A DNA stretch of 24,716 nt from AA29 sp041481445 (GCA_041481445.1 JBGPBV010000107.1:1-24716); one strand, 5' to 3'. Positions 6,894 through 15,454 are shown, counted from the first letter of the stretch. A program made the numbers and translations. The notes: generated from the letters alone by a model not told the origin.

Positions 6894-7777
6894 CCCGAGG
6901 CCTGCACGCGCTCGACGATGGCCTTGGCCGTCTCGCCCTTCACCTTGGCCACGTCGTCCTGGTACTTGAGGATGATGCCCAGCGTGTCGTCCACCACGGC
7001 AGGGTCGAGGGCGGCGCGGTCGAGCGCGACCAGGGCCGCCGTCCAGTCGAGGGTCTCCGCGATTCCCGGGACCTTGTAGAGCTCGACGCGGCGCAGCTCC
7101 TGGACGAAAGCCGCCACCTGCCGGGCCAGTTGCGCGGGCGCCTCCGGCACCTTGGTCCGCACGATCTCCAGCTCGGCGTCGAAGGTCGGGTAGTCGATCC
7201 AGAAGTAGAGGCAGCGGCGCTTGAGGGCGTCGTGCACCTCCCGCGTGCGGTTCGAGGTCACCACCACCACCGGCGGGCGCGCGGCCTTGATGGTCCCGAT
7301 CTCGGGGATGGTCACCTGGAAGTCGGAGAGGACCTCGAGCAGGAAGGCCTCGAACTCCTCGTCGCTGCGGTCGATCTCGTCCACCAGCAGCACGGGCGGC
7401 CGCTCCGCGCTGTCCTCGATCGCCTCCAGCAGCGGGCGGCGGAGGAGGAAGTCGCGGCCGAACAGCTCGGCCTCCGTCGGGCGCTCCCCTCGCGCCTCCA
7501 GGAGGCGGATGTGCATCATCTGGCGCGTGTAGCTCCAGTCGTAGAGCGCGTGGTGGGCGTCGAGCCCTTCGTAGCACTGGAGGCGGATGAGGCGCGTGCC
7601 CAGGGCCCGGGCCAGCACCTTGGCCACCTCCGTCTTGCCGACGCCGGCCTCGCCCTCGAGGAAGAGGGGCCGGCCCAGCCGCAAGGCGAGGAAGATCGAG
7701 GTGGCCAGGCCGCGGTGCGCGAAGTAGCGCTCGGCGCGCAGTGCGTGCTGCAGCTCGTCGATGGTGGCGAAGCTCAA
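6890..7777 (-). CDS. coxD: CoxD-like MoxR family AAA+ ATPase
   Basis: The product has 295 residues. Walker A is GEAGVGKT at 42-49, and Walker B is LLVDEID at 130-136. SNRTREV marks sensor 1 and RRCLYFWIDYP the family-typical segment after it. MoxR ATPases act as chaperones; CoxD partially unfolds apo CO dehydrogenase so that the active-site metal and sulfur can be inserted. The start appears to be TTG at 7777, ten bases after the coxS stop; no ATG or GTG fits the family N-terminus (SFATIDELQHAL) and no clear ribosome binding site is seen. The stop overlaps the coxE start by four bases. The absence of a ribosome binding site right after the truncated coxS is consistent with a deletion junction upstream. 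Confidence 0.93.
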   Translation of the reverse strand: MSFATIDELQHALRAERYFAHRGLATSIFLALRLGRPLFLEGEAGVGKTEVAKVLARALGTRLIRLQCYEGLDAHHALYDWSYTRQMMHIRLLEARGERPTEAELFGRDFLLRRPLLEAIEDSAERPPVLLVDEIDRSDEEFEAFLLEVLSDFQVTIPEIGTIKAARPPVVVVTSNRTREVHDALKRRCLYFWIDYPTFDAELEIVRTKVPEAPAQLARQVAAFVQELRRVELYKVPGIAETLDWTAALVALDRAALDPAVVDDTLGIILKYQDDVAKVKGETAKAIVERVQASG

Positions 7778-7787
7778 GCGCCCGCGG

Positions 7788-8153
<366 letters not shown>

Positions 8154-8176
8154 GGAGATGGAAACGGGGTGCTCAT

Positions 8177-8333
8177 GAGGATTCCTCCCTCGGTTGGGAA
8201 GGCACAGGGGGACCCAGGAGCGGCAGGGAGTCACGGCGAAGTGCGGACCTCACGGTCAAAGCAGGCCTCGACGCCGGAACGCGGTCGGGCCGCGAGTATC
8301 GGCCGAGCCGTTGCGCGTTGTCAACGAAGCGGC
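8177..8333. other. Intergenic gap between coxG fusion and coxS remnant
   Basis: A short interval of 157 bases on the transcribed minus strand. It contains the strong ribosome binding site GAGGGAGGA just before ATG 8176. I see no terminator with a T-tract and no other gene. Confidence 0.5.
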
Positions 8334-9812
8334 CTAGCCCAGGTCGCTGCGCGGCATCGGCCGCTCGGGCACGTCCTCGAGCAGCCCTCCGTGGCCCAGG
8401 GCCACGATCTCGGGCCGGCCCATCCGCTCTCCGGCCAGGAGACGGGGCAGCACCCAGTCGACCACGTTGACCTTCCGGCTGCGCGCGCATCCGGGCGCCC
8501 CCAGGATCGGGACGGGGCCCAGGTAGGCGACGAGGAGGAGGTTGCCCGGATCCACGGGGGCTCCGAAGCACGCCACTTCGCCTCCCGCGCGCTCGATGGC
8601 GCGGGGGGCGAGGTCGTTGCGGTCCACCACCGCCGTCTCGCCGGCAAGGAGGATCAACCCCACGCGGCCCTGGGAGGCCTGCCGGTCCAGGGCCTCGGCC
8701 AGGGTCGCTTCGTCCTCCGCGTCCTCGAGGGCGACGACGTCGACAGGCCCGAGGACGGAGCCGAAGGCCTCGACCCGTGCGCGCAGGGGCGGCTCAAAGT
8801 CGCGGCGCAGGCGCTCGTGCGCGGCGGGCGCGCCCAGGAGGACGAGCCCGACGGTGCGCGGGGCGAGGACGTCCAGGCGCAGCACGGGCGGGCCCTCCGC
8901 CGCGACCTGCTCGGCCGCGCGCACCGCCGCCGCCGGCACGGCGAAGGGAATGATCTTGACCGTGGCCACGACCTGTCCCGGCCGCACGACCGTGTCCGCG
9001 GCCAGCGTCGCCACCGTCACCCCGTCCTTCTCGTTGACCCGGACCAGCCGCGCCACGTCCACGCGCAGCACGCCGAGCGACTCCGCCTGCAGGTTCACGC
9101 GGCCGGAAGCGGTGCCGCTCAAACGGAGGCCGGGGCCCTTCAGGCCCTCGCCCACCCGCCGTGCCGCCGCGTCCTCGCCCACGTCGTCCGTCCCCGGCTG
9201 CGCGACGTAGACGGCGGTGCGGCCCAGCTCGCGCAGGCGGGCGACGTCCGTGGCCGAGAGCGGCCTCCCCTTGCGCAGGGCCGGCCTTCCGTCGAGGCCG
9301 GTGACGTTGTGGCCCAGGACCTTCCCCTCCGCCTCCTCGAGGGGCACGGGCCCGAACCGGAACTCGCGCTCGGTCTCGATGCGCCGGCGGACGGAGTCGA
9401 AGAAGGCGTCCGTGAGCCGCTTGGCCACGCTGCCCATCAACCGGGCGGCGATGCTGGCGATGGTGCCCATCACCGAGATCTCCGCCGTCCAGCGCATGGC
9501 GGTGGTCCGGTCCGGCCCGTCCTCCAGCCGCATCTCGCTCATCACGTCGGCCGCGCTGCCGGGTGCCGTCCCGTGGACCTTCATGCGGGCGCGCGTAGGC
9601 TCCTCGAGGTCCAGCCATTCCGCGTCGGAGACGAACGTGGCCTTCACGGATCCGAAGCCCACGGAGGCCACGGCGCGGAAGCGGCGGCCGGTGTCCAGGA
9701 TCTCCAGCGACTCGAGGCCGGGCGCGCAGGCGCTGACCTTCTCGGGATCGGTCAGGAACCGCCACACCCGATCGCGCGGCGCCTGGATGGTGACCTGGCC
9801 CTCGAGGTGCAT
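8334..9812 (-). CDS. CoxG (SRPBCC) - molybdopterin-binding domain fusion protein
   Basis: The product has 492 residues from ATG at 9812, with GGGAG four bases upstream; the upstream extension of the frame lacks family similarity. Residues 1-150 form a complete CoxG-type SRPBCC domain (MHLEGQVTIQAPRDRVWRFL, CAPGLESLE, VHGTAPGSAADV). From about 160 to the end is a molybdopterin-binding region of the kind linked to molybdenum hydroxylase genes: GKVLGHNVTGLDGRPALRKG, DDVGEDAAARRV, ATVKIIPFAVP, then ETAVVDRNDLAPRAIERAGG and LGAPGCARSRKVNVVDWVLP. CoxG tethers CO dehydrogenase to the membrane; the second part is expected to bind molybdopterin or its cytidine dinucleotide form. A single chain joining them suggests delivery of cofactor at the membrane-docked enzyme (inference). 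It is the first gene of the minus-strand operon. Confidence 0.85.
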   Translation of the reverse strand: MHLEGQVTIQAPRDRVWRFLTDPEKVSACAPGLESLEILDTGRRFRAVASVGFGSVKATFVSDAEWLDLEEPTRARMKVHGTAPGSAADVMSEMRLEDGPDRTTAMRWTAEISVMGTIASIAARLMGSVAKRLTDAFFDSVRRRIETEREFRFGPVPLEEAEGKVLGHNVTGLDGRPALRKGRPLSATDVARLRELGRTAVYVAQPGTDDVGEDAAARRVGEGLKGPGLRLSGTASGRVNLQAESLGVLRVDVARLVRVNEKDGVTVATLAADTVVRPGQVVATVKIIPFAVPAAAVRAAEQVAAEGPPVLRLDVLAPRTVGLVLLGAPAAHERLRRDFEPPLRARVEAFGSVLGPVDVVALEDAEDEATLAEALDRQASQGRVGLILLAGETAVVDRNDLAPRAIERAGGEVACFGAPVDPGNLLLVAYLGPVPILGAPGCARSRKVNVVDWVLPRLLAGERMGRPEIVALGHGGLLEDVPERPMPRSDLG

Positions 9813-9858
9813 CGGACTCCCGGAGCGGGAACGGGCGGCTCGACGTGAGGCGAACCCG

Positions 9859-9884
9859 ATTATGGCCCAGGCCTGGCCTAGAAT
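9859..9884. promoter_or_regulatory. Divergent promoter region with palindromic operator candidate
   Basis: Only 79 bases separate the start codons at 9812 (minus) and 9892 (plus). CATAAT on the minus strand (9864-9859) and TAGAAT on the plus strand (9879-9884) are both good -10 boxes. Between them lies the perfect palindrome CCAGGCCTGG (9867-9876). Neither side has a clear -35. The plus-strand -10 ends seven bases before ATG 9892, as in a leaderless promoter. Confidence 0.45.
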
Positions 9885-9891
9885 CGGCCGG

Positions 9892-11394
9892 ATGACCCAG
9901 GCCCGCTCGCTGACCTGGCGCGCCCTCATCGCCGTCGGGCTGATGGTCGGCTTCTACGCGCTGGCCTTGTCCATCGCGCTGTTCCTCGTCTGGGTGCCCT
10001 ACGCCGAGGTCCGATACCTCAGTCGCATCGATTTCCGGCTGGCCCTGTTCTGCCTGATCGGCGCGTTCATCATCGTGAGGGCGACCGCGCCGCGGCCGGA
10101 TCGCTTCACTCCGCCCGGTCCCGCGCTGACCCCGGACCGTCACCCGCGGCTGCTCGCCGAGATCGCGCAGACGGCGCGGGCGCTCGATCAGGCCATGCCC
10201 GCCGAGGTCTACCTCGTCCCCGACGCCAACGCCTGGGTGGCCCAGCGCGGCGGCGTCATGGGCATCGGCAGCCGCCGGATCATGGGCGTGGGCCTCACGC
10301 TGCTCCAGGCCCTGAAGGTCTCCGAGCTGCGCGCGGTGATCGCCCACGAGTTCGGCCACTACCACGGCGGCGACGTGAAGCTGGGGCCCTGGATCTACAA
10401 GACGCGCGAGGCGCTGATCCGCACCGTCGTGGGCCTGGCCCGCCACAGCGGGCTCCTCATGAAGCCCTTCGAATGGTACGCCCGCCTGTTCTTCCGCGTG
10501 ACCCACGCCGTCTCGCGCCATCAGGAGCGCGAGGCCGACGTCCTCGCCGCCCGCCTCGCCGGGCCCGCCGCGCTGGCCCGGGGCCTGGTCGCCACTCATC
10601 GCGCCGCGCTCGCCTTCCCGGCCTACTGGACGAGCGAGGTCGGCCCCGTCCTCGAGGCGGGATTCCTCCCGCCGGTGGTCGCGGGGTTCGCGCGCTTCTG
10701 CGACGAGCCCCGGATCGCGTCGGACCTGGCCCGCGCCACCGAAGCGGAGATGCAGGAGGGGAAGGCGAACCCGTACGACACCCACCCGAGCCTGCGCGAC
10801 CGGCTGGCCGCCCTGGGCCAGGTCCCCCCCGAGCCGGGCCCGCCTTCGGACCCGCCCGCCCTGTCGCTGCTCGAGTCGGTGCCGGCGCTGGAAGGCCTTC
10901 TCTTCGCGACCCTCACCAAGGGCAAGGCGGGCGCGCTGCGGCCGGTGAGCTGGGAGGAAGTCGGGCAGGCGGTCCTGCTGCCGCGGTGGATCGCCTTCCT
11001 CGAGGAGCACGGCCACGAGCTGCGCGGGGTGACGCCGTCCGCGCTCGCCGGTCTCGACTGGGTGGCCCGGGGGCGCGAGCTGGCCCGGTCAATCGGCGGC
11101 GAGCCGCCGGTCGAGCCTCTCGCGCAGTTCGCCGTCGGCGCCGCCGTGGCCGTGCTGCTCGCGCGTCAGGGGTTCGTCCTGGAGGCGCCTCCGGGTGCGC
11201 CCGTGCTCCTGACCCGCGGCGCGACCCGCGTGCCGGCCTTCGGCCTCCGCGCATGGCTGGCCGACGCCGCGGGCGCGGAAGAGTGGCGCCGGCTCTGCCT
11301 GGAGGCGGGGATCGCCGACGTGGACCTCGGCCTCGCGGCTAGGGGACGGGCGGAGCCGGCGCCTTCGGCCCCGAGGGCTGGGTCTTCGAGCTGA
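9892..11394 (+). CDS. Membrane-bound M48 family zinc metallopeptidase
   Basis: The product has 500 residues. Two transmembrane helices (about 10-38 and 48-65) are followed by a cytoplasm- or periplasm-facing peptidase domain. The zinc motif is HEFGH (H152, E153, H156) in VIAHEFGHYHGGD, and HQEREADVLAARLAG (210-224) supplies the expected third ligand E214 and the M48 ExxxD pattern. The family includes HtpX and Ste24-like proteases that cut membrane or misfolded proteins. DTHPSLRDRL near 303 is the conserved His-Pro segment. The C-terminal 170 residues have an additional hydrophobic stretch (FAVGAAVAVLLARQG) and no recognised domain. ATG at 9892 is chosen for its promoter spacing; an in-frame ATG at 9862 would add ten residues. 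Its 3' end overlaps the convergent minus-strand gene by 56 bases. Confidence 0.9.
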   Translation: MTQARSLTWRALIAVGLMVGFYALALSIALFLVWVPYAEVRYLSRIDFRLALFCLIGAFIIVRATAPRPDRFTPPGPALTPDRHPRLLAEIAQTARALDQAMPAEVYLVPDANAWVAQRGGVMGIGSRRIMGVGLTLLQALKVSELRAVIAHEFGHYHGGDVKLGPWIYKTREALIRTVVGLARHSGLLMKPFEWYARLFFRVTHAVSRHQEREADVLAARLAGPAALARGLVATHRAALAFPAYWTSEVGPVLEAGFLPPVVAGFARFCDEPRIASDLARATEAEMQEGKANPYDTHPSLRDRLAALGQVPPEPGPPSDPPALSLLESVPALEGLLFATLTKGKAGALRPVSWEEVGQAVLLPRWIAFLEEHGHELRGVTPSALAGLDWVARGRELARSIGGEPPVEPLAQFAVGAAVAVLLARQGFVLEAPPGAPVLLTRGATRVPAFGLRAWLADAAGAEEWRRLCLEAGIADVDLGLAARGRAEPAPSAPRAGSSS

Positions 11395-12373
11395 CGGCGA
11401 GATTGGCGCCGTACCAGAGCCGGTCGTTCGCCACGACGAGGCCGGCGGGCGTGACGTGCAGCGCGAGCTCGAGGCCGTGGACCTGGAGCGATTGGCGGAC
11501 GCCCGCGGGTAGCCGGATCGGCTTGAAGATCTTCTGCGGGATCTTGACGTTGAACCCGCGGCCCAGGATGCCGGCCAGCTTGGCCTTGAGGTCCACCTTG
11601 TTGAGCGCCATCTCGCAGCCCTTGGCCTGCTCCTTGACCACCCCGTCGACCACCGCCCAGGCCTGCTCGGAGGGGTCGACGAAGATCCGCACGGCCAGGT
11701 CGGGGAACCGGGGCCGGAGAATGATCGCGTCTCCCGCGTTGGCGATCGCGAAGCTGCCGCTGATCTCGTAGTCCTTGGGCACCACGCCGCCGGTGACGGC
11801 GCGGGTGATGTCGACGTCGCCGCACACGAGGTTGGCGGCAAACGCCTTGCTGTCCCACTCCAGGTGCAGGGTGGCCTCGCCGTGGCCCTCGGCCAGGTGC
11901 ACGGGCAGCGTCACGTTCACGGTGTCGCGACCGAAGACGAGGGTGGGCTTGCCCGGCCGCAGCAGCCCCTGCACCTGGTGGATCTGGACGTCCAGGACGT
12001 AGTCCCCGATCGTCTTCTTCCGGACGAGCATCTTGGCCCGGACCTGCCCCTCCTTGTGGACCTTCAGGTTCTTGAGGGTCAGGGTCGTCTCGCCGAAGAG
12101 GCCGGTCACGACCTGCTCGAGGACGGAGGCGGTGAAGGAGGTCGGGATCCCGATCATGATCCCCGCCCGCGGAGCGTCCGCGAGGCTCTTCTCGCCGCTG
12201 GCGATCACGGCCTGGCGGAACCGGGCCTGGAGCGCGTCGCGCTGGGCCTTCAGCTCCTCGAGGCGGGCGGTGCTCGGAGGGGGCGGCAGCGTGGGCCTTC
12301 GCAGGCGCAGCCAGGCGAAGACGGCGGCGGCGGCGAAGAGCAGGCCCAGCAGGGCGAAGAGACGCCGCCTCAC
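11339..12373 (-). CDS. Membrane-anchored protein of unknown function
   Basis: The product has 344 residues from GTG at 12373, which overlaps the stop of the preceding lipoprotein gene (GTGA). Residues 1-25 (VRRRLFALLGLLFAAAAVFAW) are one membrane anchor followed by a Pro-rich linker and a short helical segment. The rest is beta-rich, with alternating hydrophobic strands such as TTLTLKNLKVHKEGQVRAKM and DVNVTLPVHLAEG-like stretches, a single-domain look reminiscent of lipid-binding or LEA/SMP-like repeats, but I do not recognise a family. It begins with SLADAPRAGIMIGIPTSFTA. Coupling to the lipoprotein implies the two act together at the envelope. The C-terminus overlaps the M48 gene tail to tail. 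Confidence 0.8.
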   Translation of the reverse strand: MRRRLFALLGLLFAAAAVFAWLRLRRPTLPPPPSTARLEELKAQRDALQARFRQAVIASGEKSLADAPRAGIMIGIPTSFTASVLEQVVTGLFGETTLTLKNLKVHKEGQVRAKMLVRKKTIGDYVLDVQIHQVQGLLRPGKPTLVFGRDTVNVTLPVHLAEGHGEATLHLEWDSKAFAANLVCGDVDITRAVTGGVVPKDYEISGSFAIANAGDAIILRPRFPDLAVRIFVDPSEQAWAVVDGVVKEQAKGCEMALNKVDLKAKLAGILGRGFNVKIPQKIFKPIRLPAGVRQSLQVHGLELALHVTPAGLVVANDRLWYGANLAVSSKTQPSGPKAPAPPVP

Positions 12374-13107
12374 GGGCTCTTCTCCGCGGCGGCGGCCTTC
12401 TGCCAGGGGCCGGCCTTGACCTCGAGCAGGACCCACAGCCGCTCGCCGACCGGGAGCACTTCCGCCAGCGTCATCTCGAGGGGCAGGACGCCCGGCTTGG
12501 TCACCACCACGCCCGCGTCGAGGCCGGCGATGGCGATCGATTGCTCGAGGTGGACGGGGATCTCCAGGGCCGGGATCCGCTCGCCGAGCGCGGCGAGATT
12601 GTCGCGCACCAGGGCTTCCAGGACATCGCCCGCCATCTCGCCCAGCGACGTGTCGAGGACCTTGAAGTGACTGAGATGGACGGTGGAGGTCAGCGTGCCC
12701 TTCTCGATGCGGAAGTTCGTCAGGCCGCCGCCCAGCTCGAGACGGGCGGTGGCGCTGGGGACGCGGACGCCGTGGGCGGTGGCCTGGAACAGCAGGGCGG
12801 CGTTGTTGCCGCGGAAGATCGGCTGCACCGACTCGAAGGTCAGGCGGATGCGGCCGCCGATCACCTGCTCCGGGGGCAGGGAGGCGCCGATCAGCGCCTT
12901 CGCGGTCTCCTCGGAGAGGCCGATCGCGATGCGGTCCTGGCTCGAGAGCTGCCCGCTCTCCGCCTTCGAGACGAGCTTCTGGAGGTCCGCGATCTGGGTT
13001 CCGAGGAACGCCTCCGTCGCGCGGGCGCGTGCCGCCTCGGGGGGCTCCCGGTGCTGGCAGGCCGGGAGAAGGACCAGAGCGCCGACGGCGAAGGCAGGGA
13101 GGCGCAC
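12370..13107 (-). CDS. Lipoprotein of unknown function
   Basis: The product has 245 residues starting at GTG 13107. The N-terminus RLPAFAVGALVLLPACQHRE ends in a lipobox LPAC with C17, predicting an acylated lipoprotein. A coiled helical segment (about 22-60) is followed by a beta-rich domain whose pattern (RIRLTFESVQPIFRGNNAAL, ARLELGGGLTNFRIEKGT, IPVHLEQSIAIAGLD) resembles that of the coupled downstream protein, so the two may be distant paralogues. No enzyme motif is visible. Transcription diverges from hemX, with AATAATCT near 13127 as a possible -10 on the minus strand. Function unknown; an envelope lipid- or ligand-binding role is only a guess from fold-like features. Confidence 0.82.
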   Translation of the reverse strand: MRLPAFAVGALVLLPACQHREPPEAARARATEAFLGTQIADLQKLVSKAESGQLSSQDRIAIGLSEETAKALIGASLPPEQVIGGRIRLTFESVQPIFRGNNAALLFQATAHGVRVPSATARLELGGGLTNFRIEKGTLTSTVHLSHFKVLDTSLGEMAGDVLEALVRDNLAALGERIPALEIPVHLEQSIAIAGLDAGVVVTKPGVLPLEMTLAEVLPVGERLWVLLEVKAGPWQKAAAAEKSP

Positions 13108-13252
13108 GCTGTCCGTGGAGATTATTCGATCGCTCGCCGCCGCGTCGAGGGGTACGCATGGCCCACCCTGCTGCTTGCCCAGCGTGAACGTGCGGTCTTG
13201 TGCTAACGTGTCGGCTCTCGGCGGCGCTTTCCGCGGGCCGGGGGAGCACGCG

Positions 13253-14074
13253 GTGAGCTCGCACGTCTATCTCGTCCTGGTCCTCGTCTTCTACGCGGTA
13301 GGAGCCCTGCACGTCCTGGTGCAGATGCTCACCCGGCGCCACCTGCTGGTGACGTCCTGGACGGTGGCGGCCACCCTGGTGGGCTGCGCCCTCCACACCG
13401 CCGCCATCGCCCAGCGCTGGACGGAGGCCGGGCACTTCCCGGCCGTCGGGCTCCACGACGGGGCCTCGCTCCTGGCCTGGACGATGGTGCTCGTCTTCCT
13501 CGTCATCTACACGCGCGCGCGCCTGGAGGCGCTGGGGCTGGCCGTCTATCCGGTCGCCTTCGCCCTCGTGCTCGTCGCCAACCTCACGCCGGTCGCGCCC
13601 GTGGGCGACCCCGTCCTCAAGGGCGTGTTCCTGCCCATCCACACCACCCTGGCCTTCTTCGGCTACGCCGCGCTGTTCGTGGCCTTCGCGGGCGGCCTGC
13701 TCTACCTGATCCAGGAGCACGAGCTCCGGGCGCGCACGCCGCGGACCTTCTACTACCTGATCCCGAGCCTGGAGCGCTGCGACACCCTGAGCGCGCGCGC
13801 GGTCGAGGTGGGCTTCGCGCTGCTCACGCTGGCCATCATCACCGGGATGCTCTGGAGCCACGCCGTCCACGGCGTCTACTGGACGTCCAGCCCCAAGGAG
13901 TGGAGCGCGGTGGTGGCCTGGGCCCTCTACGTCGCGCTGATCCTGGCCCGGCACCAGACGGGGTGGGGCGGACGGCGGGCCGCCCTGCTCGGCATCGCCG
14001 CCTTCACCGCGGTCGCCTTCACCTTCGTCTGGATGAACGTGCTCGCGGCGGCGGCGGGGAGCCGCACGCCGTGA
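13253..14074 (+). CDS. hemX: HemX-like CcsA-family integral membrane protein
   Basis: The product has 273 residues from GTG at 13253 with GGGGAG at 13241-13246; the open frame upstream is not hydrophobic and is excluded. About eight hydrophobic helices are predicted, matching the cytochrome c assembly (CcsA/CcmC/HemX) family: GHFPAVGLHDGASLLAWTMV, IHTTLAFFGYAALFVAFAGG and the loop GVYWTSSPKEWSAVVAWALY. True CcsA heme handlers have WSWDPKE in that loop; here it reads WTSSPKE, so the aspartate is missing. Directly before hemA, and overlapping it by GTGA, this is the HemX position of Bacillus-type heme operons, where HemX influences HemA abundance. HemX is therefore preferred over a cytochrome c synthase, though not proven. 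Confidence 0.85.
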   Translation: MSSHVYLVLVLVFYAVGALHVLVQMLTRRHLLVTSWTVAATLVGCALHTAAIAQRWTEAGHFPAVGLHDGASLLAWTMVLVFLVIYTRARLEALGLAVYPVAFALVLVANLTPVAPVGDPVLKGVFLPIHTTLAFFGYAALFVAFAGGLLYLIQEHELRARTPRTFYYLIPSLERCDTLSARAVEVGFALLTLAIITGMLWSHAVHGVYWTSSPKEWSAVVAWALYVALILARHQTGWGGRRAALLGIAAFTAVAFTFVWMNVLAAAAGSRTP

Positions 14075-15333
14075 TCGTGGTGGTGGGGGTCAGCCATCGC
14101 ACGGCGCCCCTGGCCGTCCGCGAGTCGCTGGCCTTCGCGAAGGACCGCCTGGCCGAGGCGCTCGTGGCCCTGCGCGCGGAGACGGGGGCGGCGGAGGCCA
14201 TGATCCTCTCCACCTGCAACCGCGTCGAGGTCTACGCGCGCCAGGACGACCCGGGGGCGGTGGAGGCGGTGGAGCGCTTCCTCGCGCGCTACCACGGCCG
14301 CGACGGGCGCGAGCTGCAGCCCGTCCTGTACCGCCTGGCCGACGCGGACGCGATCCGCCACGCCTTCCGGGTCGCGGCCAGCCTGGAGTCCATGGTCATC
14401 GGCGAGCCGCAGATCCTGGGCCAGGTCAAGGAGGCCTACCAGGCGGCGGAGGAGGCGGGCACCCTCGGCTCCAGCCTGAACGCGCTCCGCAACCGCACGC
14501 TTGCCGCGGCCAAGCGGGTGCGCACGGAGACGGGCATCGGCCGCAACGCCGTGTCGGTGTCCTACGTGGCGGTGGAGCTGGCCCGGAAGATCTTCGGCGA
14601 GCTCAAGGACAAGAACGTCCTGCTGGTGGGCGCGGGCAAGATGAGCGAGCTGGCCGCCAAGCACCTCGTGCGCAGCGGCGGCCGCGCCACCGTCCTCGGC
14701 GGCCGCACCTTCGAGAAGGCGGCGGAGCTGGCGGCGGCCCTGGGCGGCAAGGCCGCCCCCTTCGAGTCCCTCCGCGACGAGCTGGCCCGGACCGACATCG
14801 TGATCAGCGGCACCGGCGCTCCCGGCATCGTGATCCAGGTGGCGGACGTGGAGAGCGCGCGCGCCGCCCGGCGCCGGCGCCACGCCCGCCCCCTGTTCCT
14901 CATCGACATCGCGGTGCCGCGCGACGTCGACCCCGCGGTGGGCCGGCTGGGCGGGGTCTTCCTGTACGACCTCGACGACCTCAAGGCGGTGACGGAGGCG
15001 AACCTGCGCGAGCGCCTCAAGGAGGCGGCGGCGGCGGAGGCGCTGGTCGACCGCGAGGTGCGCGAGTTCCTCGACTGGCAGAAGGCGCGCGAGGTCGTCC
15101 CTCTCCTGAACGAGCTCCGGCGCCGGGCGGAGGAGATCCGCCGCACCGAGCTGGACAAGGTGCGGCGGCGGCTCGGCGCCCTGACTCCCGAGCAGGAGGA
15201 GGCGCTCGAGGCCGCCACCACCGCCATCGTGAACAAGCTCCTCCATCCCCCGACCGTGCACCTGAAGGAAGCGGTGCGCGAGACCGCCGCCCCCGAGCAG
15301 CTGAGCCTCATCCGCAAGCTGCTAGGATTGTGA
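14071..15333 (+). CDS. hemA: Glutamyl-tRNA reductase
   Basis: The product has 420 residues. It starts with GTG at 14071 inside the hemX stop, giving VIVVVGVSHRTAPLAVRESL, the family N-terminus. The catalytic cysteine is C49 in MILSTCNRVEVYA. SLESMVIGEPQILGQVK and the NADPH-binding GAGKMSELAAKHL (about 190) follow, then a C-terminal dimerisation helix region rich in Arg/Glu. The enzyme reduces glutamyl-tRNA to glutamate-1-semialdehyde, the first committed step of C5-pathway tetrapyrrole synthesis, in the cytoplasm. The next enzyme, HemL, is not in the window. Translational coupling to hemX suggests joint regulation. Downstream, a structured 133-base spacer separates it from hemC. Confidence 0.97.
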   Translation: MIVVVGVSHRTAPLAVRESLAFAKDRLAEALVALRAETGAAEAMILSTCNRVEVYARQDDPGAVEAVERFLARYHGRDGRELQPVLYRLADADAIRHAFRVAASLESMVIGEPQILGQVKEAYQAAEEAGTLGSSLNALRNRTLAAAKRVRTETGIGRNAVSVSYVAVELARKIFGELKDKNVLLVGAGKMSELAAKHLVRSGGRATVLGGRTFEKAAELAAALGGKAAPFESLRDELARTDIVISGTGAPGIVIQVADVESARAARRRRHARPLFLIDIAVPRDVDPAVGRLGGVFLYDLDDLKAVTEANLRERLKEAAAAEALVDREVREFLDWQKAREVVPLLNELRRRAEEIRRTELDKVRRRLGALTPEQEEALEAATTAIVNKLLHPPTVHLKEAVRETAAPEQLSLIRKLLGL

Positions 15334-15359
15334 TCCGTAGTGAGACCAGTGAGCTCGGC

Positions 15360-15383
15360 GCCGGCCGCGCGCAGCGCGCCGGC
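15360..15383 (+). repeat. Hairpin in hemA-hemC spacer
   Basis: GCCGG-C-CGCGC (15360-15370) pairs with GCGCG-CCGGC (15374-15383) leaving one bulged C and a 3-base loop. It begins 27 bases after the hemA stop. There is no T-tract. Confidence 0.45.
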
Positions 15384-15401
15384 GGCGAGCGACGGGGGGT
15401 T

Positions 15402-15454
15402 TCAGGGGGGGAGCCGAAGCCCATTCGTGATCATGCGAAGCGTTCCCCCCCTGA
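15402..15454 (+). promoter_or_regulatory. Inverted repeat that could mask the hemC ribosome binding site
   Basis: TCAGGGGGGG (15402-15411) and CCCCCCCTGA (15445-15454) form a perfect 10-bp stem around a 33-base loop. The right arm runs into GAGGT (15453-15457), the only good ribosome binding site for the TTG start of hemC at 15467. Folding would therefore hinder hemC translation. A REP-like dispersed element is an alternative explanation. Confidence 0.5.

Noticed and set aside
8794..11016. Minus-strand 740-codon open frame
   Set aside because: It lies antisense to the M48 gene and out of frame in the CoxG fusion gene; no recognisable domain.
13253..14074. Annotation as cytochrome c synthase CcsA
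   Set aside because: The WWD loop lacks its aspartate and the gene overlaps hemA, fitting HemX better.
13927..15261. Minus-strand 444-codon open frame
   Set aside because: Antisense shadow of hemA, which has all family motifs.
15391..15411. G-quadruplex in the hemA-hemC spacer
   Set aside because: Only two adjacent long G runs occur on one strand; pairing with the downstream C run is the simpler structure.
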